Shown one piece after another: positions 58,684 through 64,000 of a DNA stretch of 64,000 nt. The stretch is from Polyangiaceae bacterium (lineage in GTDB: Bacteria > Myxococcota_A > Polyangia > Polyangiales > Polyangiaceae). The stretch's first letter is position 1. Every line of letters starts with the position of its first letter. A program made the position numbers and the translations under genes. The stretch is taken from NCBI GenBank assembly GCA_009780955.1, contig WQZB01000010.1, positions 1-64,000 on the forward strand, given 5' to 3'. The notes below the pieces were generated by a model that ran no database searches, was not told the origin of the DNA, and saw nothing but the letters and a program-made list of their open reading frames with translations.

Positions 58684-60948
58684 TCATACAACGATGTCGC
58701 TGTAACGCTTGCGCACGAGTGTGCTTGCCGTGTCGGCCGCGCAAAAGTCGCAATATCCGAAGCGTGCCGCGAGCGTATCAAGCATGGTGCGCGCCGCGCG
58801 CCGGCGGCTGCTCTCGAGCCCCACACCGTCATCGCGCACCAACACGACGATGTCACGCGCACGCCGTGCGACCTCCGCGCGCTTGTCGGCGAAAATGGCA
58901 TCGCGCAGGCGCCTCAAATGCGGAGCAAAAACATTGTGACTGTCGACTTTTTGCTCGGGATGATCGATGGCCCACGCCGCAATCGTGCTGATCATCTGCC
59001 CCCTGGCCTCGGCCACACTGCCTTTGACGCCAAGCAAGCGTTCAACCTCGCGCATCATGCCCTCATCAGGCTCGTCGTACTCGCCGGTGATCTTGTTGAA
59101 AATGCGCTCCTTTTTGGTCCACACGCTGACGTGCTGCACGTAGCGCTCGAACAAATCGTCGTACTGCTCTTCCGCCACGATACCGCTCGCCGAGTAAAGC
59201 TCTTGCTCCCACCTGCCAAGAAGGCGCCCGAAGAGCAGCTCGCGAAATAGCTTCACATCGTGATAACCGCCGGCCTGCGTGTCTTCTTGCAGCCACTCGA
59301 ATTCATCCTTGCGTGCGCAAAGTTGTTCGATTTGTTCCAATACCGCGAGCGGCGAGAGGCACTTGTACACGGGCGATTGCGCGGCATCGAGCAGAACGAC
59401 GTGCATTTCGCGGGGGCTCGCACCAATGCGGCCCTCGTAGATCGACTGCGAGTCGCTCTGTTCGAACACCTCGCGCACGCTCGCGCGAAGGATCATTTGT
59501 GCGTCTGGTTCGAGGCGCTCGGGAACGCGGCCTGTCGCGTAGAGATCCATTTTCTCGACGACCGAAAGCCCCGCGAGCGCGTTCGACAGTGCACGCGGAT
59601 GCTTGTCGGTGCTCGGCTTGCGCATGCGCGTAAGCACCGCGAATTCGGCAGCCATGGAGGTTGCGTGGGGGGCGACATGCCGCCGAATGTGGGGCACGAC
59701 GTGCGTGTCGTAGATTTTCTGCTCGTCGACAAAGCTCCGAATGTATGGCGTGCGAACGAGTTCGAGCCGTCCTCGGAAGCTCGGGAACTCCGGATGCTCG
59801 CGGAACGCGTCGAGATGAAGCTCGTTTGCGCTGCCCATCATCACGCAGTTGAGTGTGACGTTCTGCTGGCTCAGCGCGACTTCGCCAGTTTCGATCGTGA
59901 GCTGAAGGTACTTGTAGGCGTCGAGCGGCCGCTTGAGAACGTCGGAGAATTCGAGAATGCCACCAGCAGCGTCAACGAGCTCGCCCTTCGCTTCGTATAG
60001 CGGAATTGCCTGCAGCGACGGCGGAAGCGACGAAAGCGAGCGATCCATCGTGATCTGACGCTCGGACGCGTCGACGCTCATCTGCGGGCCGATGGTGATC
60101 GCTCCAACGCGGTAGCGCCGCGAGATGAAATAGCGCTCCACCTGCACATGTTTGAGGACATCGGTGTACGAGCCGCCGTAGCTTGAAAGAAGCGCCTCGA
60201 AAACCTGCTGGCTTTTGTGTGAGAGTTCGCCGCGCAAAATCCAATCGCACCAATCGCGTACGCCGTCGTCACGGCAAGCGCCCGCGCTTTGGAGCATTCG
60301 ATCGAGCAAGGCCGCACGATCGCTCACCGGCACAAGGAACAGCGGATGATCGCGTACGTCGACGAGAAGCTTGGCGTCGATTTGATCGTCGGACAGGCGG
60401 GCAAACGTGAGACTGTCGACGGCTTCTTCTTTCTTGCCGAAGCCGAGCCCTCCGCGCAGTGTTTTGTTCGAAGGGAAAACCCAATTGAAGCGGTAGAGCG
60501 CGCCTTCGTCGAGCGTGCAATAGTGCTCGAGCGCGCGCATCATGCAAAGTACAATTGTACTTTTTGCCGAGCCGTTCGGGCCGTGCAGCAAAATCAGACG
60601 ATTGGGCCTTCCTTCACGCACGAAGTTCGAAAGCGATCGGTAAATTTCTTCTTGGACGTGCTCTTGCCCAACGAGCGCGTGGTGTGCCTGCGTCGCATCC
60701 GCCTCTTCCCATGGCAAATCGAAAAGCTTGTAACGCGTGAAGTTACCCCACGGGCGCACGATTTGGACCGTGCCATAGTGATCGAAACAGTCGCGCAAAT
60801 AACGGCTCGCATCGCGCGAGAAACGTGTTGGATCGCTCGCGAAAAGATCGAGATATTCCGAGAACGCCAGAACGCGCCGCCCCTTTTGGAACTTCTTCTC
60901 GACACTCGCAGCGACCGCACCAATCTCGGAGGCTACCGTCGAAGTCAT
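58684..60948 (-). CDS. prkA: PrkA-family serine kinase (AAA-type)
   Basis: A 754-residue cytoplasmic protein with an AAA domain typical of PrkA (LILLHGPNGSAKSTIVLCMM is Walker A) and the helical C-terminal PrkA domain (MMREVERLLGVKGSVAEARG and so on). PrkA is known in Bacillus as a sporulation-related kinase or protease-like factor, and its homologue YeaG acts in stress and nitrogen starvation in E. coli. The length is about 110 residues more than usual. It is followed by tatD, and the two share a strand. Usual partners (YeaH/SpoVR) are not in the window. Confidence 0.92.
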   Translation of the reverse strand: MTSTVASEIGAVAASVEKKFQKGRRVLAFSEYLDLFASDPTRFSRDASRYLRDCFDHYGTVQIVRPWGNFTRYKLFDLPWEEADATQAHHALVGQEHVQEEIYRSLSNFVREGRPNRLILLHGPNGSAKSTIVLCMMRALEHYCTLDEGALYRFNWVFPSNKTLRGGLGFGKKEEAVDSLTFARLSDDQIDAKLLVDVRDHPLFLVPVSDRAALLDRMLQSAGACRDDGVRDWCDWILRGELSHKSQQVFEALLSSYGGSYTDVLKHVQVERYFISRRYRVGAITIGPQMSVDASERQITMDRSLSSLPPSLQAIPLYEAKGELVDAAGGILEFSDVLKRPLDAYKYLQLTIETGEVALSQQNVTLNCVMMGSANELHLDAFREHPEFPSFRGRLELVRTPYIRSFVDEQKIYDTHVVPHIRRHVAPHATSMAAEFAVLTRMRKPSTDKHPRALSNALAGLSVVEKMDLYATGRVPERLEPDAQMILRASVREVFEQSDSQSIYEGRIGASPREMHVVLLDAAQSPVYKCLSPLAVLEQIEQLCARKDEFEWLQEDTQAGGYHDVKLFRELLFGRLLGRWEQELYSASGIVAEEQYDDLFERYVQHVSVWTKKERIFNKITGEYDEPDEGMMREVERLLGVKGSVAEARGQMISTIAAWAIDHPEQKVDSHNVFAPHLRRLRDAIFADKRAEVARRARDIVVLVRDDGVGLESSRRRAARTMLDTLAARFGYCDFCAADTASTLVRKRYSDIVV

Positions 60949-61032
60949 GACGCAAGCCTATCAGCGCCCCGCACCCGTTCGTTACAAACGCAAGCGAGGC
61001 AGAGAGCCTCTGCCTCGCAATTACGCTTGTCT

Positions 61033-61167
61033 GACCGCTTTCAAGTTGACGCGAGGTCGAAGCGGCGGCGAGGAGCGGACCGGAACAGCCTGCTGCGGCT
61101 TTGAGGACCGCACCGCAGCCGCCAACGAGCCAATCGCGAAAGAGGGCGCGTCAAATCGAAAGCGGTC
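61033..61167 (-). repeat. R1 element, full copy after the small exported protein gene
   Basis: A copy of about 135 bp, a little longer than others owing to a short interior insertion (GAAAGAGGGC). Both arms are present. On the minus strand the left arm (TGACCGCTTTCGATTTGACG) starts in the TGA stop of the gene at 61166. It fills the space to prkA. Confidence 0.88.
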
Positions 61168-61498
61168 ACCGGTGCGTTGGATAGACCGGCACGTATATCG
61201 GGCCTCTGCAATGATCGTGGCGGCAAACGTACGCCTTGACCGTTCCGTCGCACCTTGGGCCGCTGAACTTCGCCTCGCGATCGCTCACATAAACCCTTTC
61301 GCCCCTGTCCCACCGCCACGGGGCCCGGTCGTTTACGTGCCACCCCCCTACCCCCCAAACGGTGAGCTCACCATGCACACACCTGGTCATGACAAGATCT
61401 TCATCACGACGTTGCGCTTCTGATGGCGAGCTCAACAAGATCGCTCCAACCGCGAGCGCCACCGCAACCAAAGAACCAAAAACCTTCGACACTCGCAT
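61166..61498 (-). CDS. Small exported protein, 110 aa
   Basis: The start ATG at 61498 has GGAGA upstream. A signal peptide (KVFGSLVAVALAVGAILLSS to about SEAQ) is clear. The mature part has four Cys (CVHGELTVWG, RCDGTVKAYVCRHDHC) and ends PIYVPVYPTHR. No family is recognised. The TGA stop is part of repeat R1. Confidence 0.75.
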   Translation of the reverse strand: MRVSKVFGSLVAVALAVGAILLSSPSEAQRRDEDLVMTRCVHGELTVWGVGGWHVNDRAPWRWDRGERVYVSDREAKFSGPRCDGTVKAYVCRHDHCRGPIYVPVYPTHR

Positions 61499-61679
61499 CG
61501 TTTAGTCTCCTTTTGCCGGCACTAGATTTCCGCCGGTTAGCGTTTTCATTCAGTAGAGTCAATTGGTGGATCAGCGGCTCGTTTGACGAACGCTAATGCT
61601 CCGATCTTCATTTAACACGCATTGGCCCTATTGGCCTTGCTTCGAGATTTCCCTGCGAAGGTAGAGCTAAAAACCCATC

Positions 61680-62717
61680 ATGTCGGAACCTCCGCCTCTA
61701 CTTCGCGTTTGCGATCTGGTGACGACGTTTCGTACGGACCGCGGCCCGCTTCGCGCAGTCGACGAGGTTTCGTTCGATGTGGCCGAGGGCGCAACGCTCG
61801 GCATCGTTGGCGAGAGCGGCAGCGGAAAGAGCGTGACGGCGCTAAGCATTCTTCGACTCATCGCCCCTCCGCAAGGGATGATCGATCGCGGCACCATCGA
61901 ATTTCGTGGCAAGAACCTCTTGCAGATGACCGAGCGGCAGATGCAGGACGTGCGCGGCAACGAGATTTCGATGATCTTCCAAGAGCCGATGACGAGCCTG
62001 AATCCCGTCTACACCGTGGGAACGCAAATCGTCGAAGCCATACGGCTACACGAAAGGCAATCGCGGCGCGCGGCGCGTGAAAAGGCCATCGAGATGCTTC
62101 GTCTCGTCGGCATTGCATCGGTCGAAACGAACATCGACGCCTATCCGCACCAGCTGTCAGGTGGCATGCGTCAACGCGTGATGATCGCCATGGCGCTTGC
62201 CTGTAACCCCAGTCTGCTCATCGCTGACGAACCAACGACGGCACTCGATGTAACCATCCAGGCGCAGATCCTCGAGCTTCTGGCCACGCTGAAAAACAAG
62301 CTCGGCATGAGCATCGTGCTCATCACGCACGATCTCGGTGTCGTAGCCGAAGCTTGCACAGACGTCATTGTCATGTACGCCGGGCGCATCGTCGAGAGCG
62401 CAAAGGCTCGAGCCCTGTTCGACCGCCCGCGCCATCCTTATACGCGCGGCCTGCTACGCAGTTTGCCAAGCTTCGACGCAATACCGCTCGAACCGCTCGA
62501 AAGGCGGCCTCGTTTGCCCGTCATCGAAGGCCTTGTGCCCGATCTGTTCACGTTACCGCGAGGCTGCCGCTTCCAAGAACGCTGTCCGATGGCCATCGAT
62601 GCGTGCCGCGAGCAAGAGCCCGAGCTACTACCCGTCCCAATGCCCGCCATAGCGCACGGTGAGGTCGCGCAGAGTGCCATGCACCTGTCGCGCTGCATTC
62701 GCGCAAAAGAGGTATGA
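61680..62717 (+). CDS. oppD: Oligopeptide/dipeptide ABC transporter ATP-binding protein (OppD/DppD)
   Basis: A 345-residue ATPase of a peptide importer. Walker A is GESGSGKSV, the Q-loop is [14 protein letters not shown], the signature is [16 protein letters not shown] and Walker B is [12 protein letters not shown]. The C-terminal oligopeptide extension includes the Cys region [15 protein letters not shown], which in this class binds an iron-sulfur cluster or zinc. It overlaps oppF by four bases. Permeases and binding protein are not in the window. Confidence 0.94.
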   Translation: MSEPPPLLRVCDLVTTFRTDRGPLRAVDEVSFDVAEGATLGIVGESGSGKSVTALSILRLIAPPQGMIDRGTIEFRGKNLLQMTERQMQDVRGNEISMIFQEPMTSLNPVYTVGTQIVEAIRLHERQSRRAAREKAIEMLRLVGIASVETNIDAYPHQLSGGMRQRVMIAMALACNPSLLIADEPTTALDVTIQAQILELLATLKNKLGMSIVLITHDLGVVAEACTDVIVMYAGRIVESAKARALFDRPRHPYTRGLLRSLPSFDAIPLEPLERRPRLPVIEGLVPDLFTLPRGCRFQERCPMAIDACREQEPELLPVPMPAIAHGEVAQSAMHLSRCIRAKEV

Positions 62718-63769
62718 TACAAGAATCTACGATGGCGGGTAGCGAGAACATCGCAAACGAAGCAAACGTAACGAGACGGCCGCGCACTCTCGTCGCGACC
62801 GATCGCGTGGGCAAGTACTACCCGGTCCGTCGAGGACTCTTTTCACGTGAGCCGCGTGGTGAGCCCGTGCTGCGTGCCGTCGACGGCGTGTCGATCCGCG
62901 TGCGGCGCAAAGAAACCGTCGGCCTCGTTGGTGAAAGCGGTTGCGGCAAAAGTACACTCGGCCGTCTTCTTCTTCGCCTCGTCGAACCAACGTTCGGCCG
63001 CGTGGTGTACGACGGGCGCGACATCATCCCGCTCTCGGAAAAACAGCTCCGTCCGCTCCGCAGAAAAATGCAGATTATCTTTCAAGACCCGTATTCGAGT
63101 CTGAATCCGCGCATGACTGTGCGCGAGATCGTCGGCGAGGCCATCGAGATTCACTCGCTCGCCAAAACGAACCAAGAGCAAGAAGCCATGGTCGAGGCCC
63201 TGCTCGTCAAAGTCGGGCTGCGGCCCGAGGTAATGGGGCGCTACCCGCACGAGTTTTCCGGAGGGCAACGCCAGCGCATTGGCATCGCACGCGCACTTGC
63301 CGTCAAACCCGAGTTTCTCGTGTGCGACGAACCAATCAGCGCGCTCGACGTGTCGATTCAAGCGCAAATCGTCAACCTGCTCATGGATCTGCAAGACGAG
63401 CTCGGCGTCGCGCTGCTTTTCATTTCGCACGACTTGCGCGTCGTGCGCCACATCAGCCAGCGCGTCTGCGTGATGTACCTCGGCAAGATCGTCGAGCAAG
63501 CCGCGGCCGAAATGATCTACGCGTCTCCGTTGCACCCGTACACACGCGCGCTGCTCTCAGCCGTGCCAACGCCCGATCCAGAAAAGAAACGGCTCCGCAT
63601 CGTGATTCAAGGCGACGCACCTTCGGCGATCGACCCACCCAAGGGCTGCACTTTCCACCCTCGCTGCCCGCGCGCCGTGGCCGGCACGTGCGATCACGAA
63701 ATCCCAGTTCTGCATGAGCAGGTGCCAGGCACCGGCCATAAAGTTTCGTGCTGGAACCCACACACGTAA
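62714..63769 (+). CDS. oppF: Oligopeptide/dipeptide ABC transporter ATP-binding protein (OppF/DppF)
   Basis: A 351-residue partner ATPase. Walker A is GESGCGKST, the Q-loop is [13 protein letters not shown], the signature is [15 protein letters not shown] and Walker B is [13 protein letters not shown]. The C-terminal Cys-rich region is [15 protein letters not shown]. The start ATG overlaps the oppD stop (ATGA); a second in-frame ATG at 62732 is possible. It is followed by a protein-kinase gene two bases after the stop. Confidence 0.94.
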   Translation: MIQESTMAGSENIANEANVTRRPRTLVATDRVGKYYPVRRGLFSREPRGEPVLRAVDGVSIRVRRKETVGLVGESGCGKSTLGRLLLRLVEPTFGRVVYDGRDIIPLSEKQLRPLRRKMQIIFQDPYSSLNPRMTVREIVGEAIEIHSLAKTNQEQEAMVEALLVKVGLRPEVMGRYPHEFSGGQRQRIGIARALAVKPEFLVCDEPISALDVSIQAQIVNLLMDLQDELGVALLFISHDLRVVRHISQRVCVMYLGKIVEQAAAEMIYASPLHPYTRALLSAVPTPDPEKKRLRIVIQGDAPSAIDPPKGCTFHPRCPRAVAGTCDHEIPVLHEQVPGTGHKVSCWNPHT

Positions 63770-63771
63770 AA

Positions 63772-64000
63772 ATGAGTTCGACCCCTATCCGTCCCCGCCT
63801 CGCCTCGCTCGCCACACTCACCACGATTGAGCTGCCGCCAGCGATCGGGCGCTACCGCGTCGAGCGTCTGCTCGGCCAAGGCGGCATGGGCCGCGTGTGG
63901 CTCGCGCGCGACACCGTGCTCGATCGCAAGGTCGCCATCAAAGTGCTGCGTGGCGATCTGGCGCTGCCTCCTCGGGTTCACGACGAACTCATCATGCGCA
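63772..64000 (+). CDS. Ser/Thr protein kinase (Hanks type), start only, cut by the window edge
   Basis: The frame runs from the ATG at 63772 to the window end (76 residues). The kinase glycine loop is [20 protein letters not shown] and the ATP lysine lies in VAIKVLRG. The rest of the kinase domain lies outside the window. It begins two bases after the oppF stop, so it may be co-transcribed with the transporter. Such kinases are numerous in myxobacteria. Confidence 0.88.
   Translation, partial: MSSTPIRPRLASLATLTTIELPPAIGRYRVERLLGQGGMGRVWLARDTVLDRKVAIKVLRGDLALPPRVHDELIMR

Noticed and set aside
60947-61423. Plus-strand frame crossing R1 and the small exported protein
   Set aside because: It is the shadow of R1 and of the minus-strand gene, which has a good signal peptide and Shine-Dalgarno.
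1-64000. Long open frames antisense to real genes (for example opposite cysM, purL, the RND permease and PrkA)
   Set aside because: They mirror the third-position GC bias of the real genes, have no family signatures, and most lack ribosome sites.
1-64000. tRNA, rRNA and CRISPR arrays
   Set aside because: Looked for in all intergenic intervals; no cloverleaf-like sequence, rRNA segment or regularly spaced repeat was found.

Overview
The window is a GC-rich, gene-dense bacterial chromosome segment that looks like a member of Myxococcota (a deltaproteobacterial, Polyangiales-like organism). The pointers are a myxobacterial-type PilZ protein, a TonB-like protein with an AgmX/PglI-type C-terminus, a sigma-54 activator next to a protein of a type I recall from myxobacteria, a PrkA kinase, the start of a Hanks-type Ser/Thr kinase, many lipoproteins with Gly/Asp/Thr-rich linkers, and a hemX-hemA-hemC operon. 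I see no rRNA, tRNA, CRISPR array, complete insertion sequence or prophage.

Layout. 1-6.7 kb: a truncated coiled-coil protein, a cysteine synthase, an ECF sigma factor with its zinc-finger anti-sigma partner, and a two-gene ATPase + DUF4276 module that resembles an anti-phage system. 6.3-16 kb: PilZ protein, GT39 glycosyltransferase, an acetoacetate-decarboxylase-like protein, two lipoproteins (one a serpin) and two coupled acyl-CoA dehydrogenases. 15.6-25.8 kb: Der GTPase, an AAA/nuclease-like ATPase behind an IS-end-like remnant, an RND efflux pump with its adaptor, an epimerase, a MaoC hydratase and an orphan SctT/FliR. 26-33 kb: secreted lipoproteins (one lysozyme-like), a TPR/HEAT protein, PssA and a ferredoxin-reductase-like protein. 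33-48 kb: hemX-hemA-hemC, an esterase, a sigma-54 activator, purL/purQ (divergent), rseP, rsmB and a dihydrolipoyl acyltransferase. 48.5-56.2 kb: a frameshifted zinc-ribbon pseudogene, a TonB-like protein and a six-gene riboflavin/nusB operon (ribE-ribBA-ribH-nusB-M17N-Nudix). 56-64 kb: nitroreductase, TatD, PrkA, OppD/OppF and the start of a protein kinase.

The most striking feature is not a gene but a set of small dispersed repeats. Family R1 (about 120 bp, imperfect 20-bp terminal inverted repeats) occurs at least ten times counting fragments. Wherever its asymmetric left arm (CCGCTTTCGATTTGACGCGA) can be seen next to a gene end, that arm is at, or a few bases past, the stop codon of the gene, always in the same orientation relative to it. 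In two unrelated genes R1 itself supplies the last codons (PLSI) and the stop. Family R2 (about 145 bp, 18-bp terminal inverted repeats) occurs twice, one copy beginning inside a stop codon. Family R3 is a perfect 28-bp palindrome, found once inside an R1 copy after hemC and once inside the open reading frame of ribE, where it adds an in-frame peptide. These look like REP/MITE-like, non-autonomous elements tied to gene 3' ends. No mobilising transposase is visible here.

Start sites were chosen from Shine-Dalgarno sequences, family alignments from memory and overlap with neighbours. Alternatives are stated where they matter.
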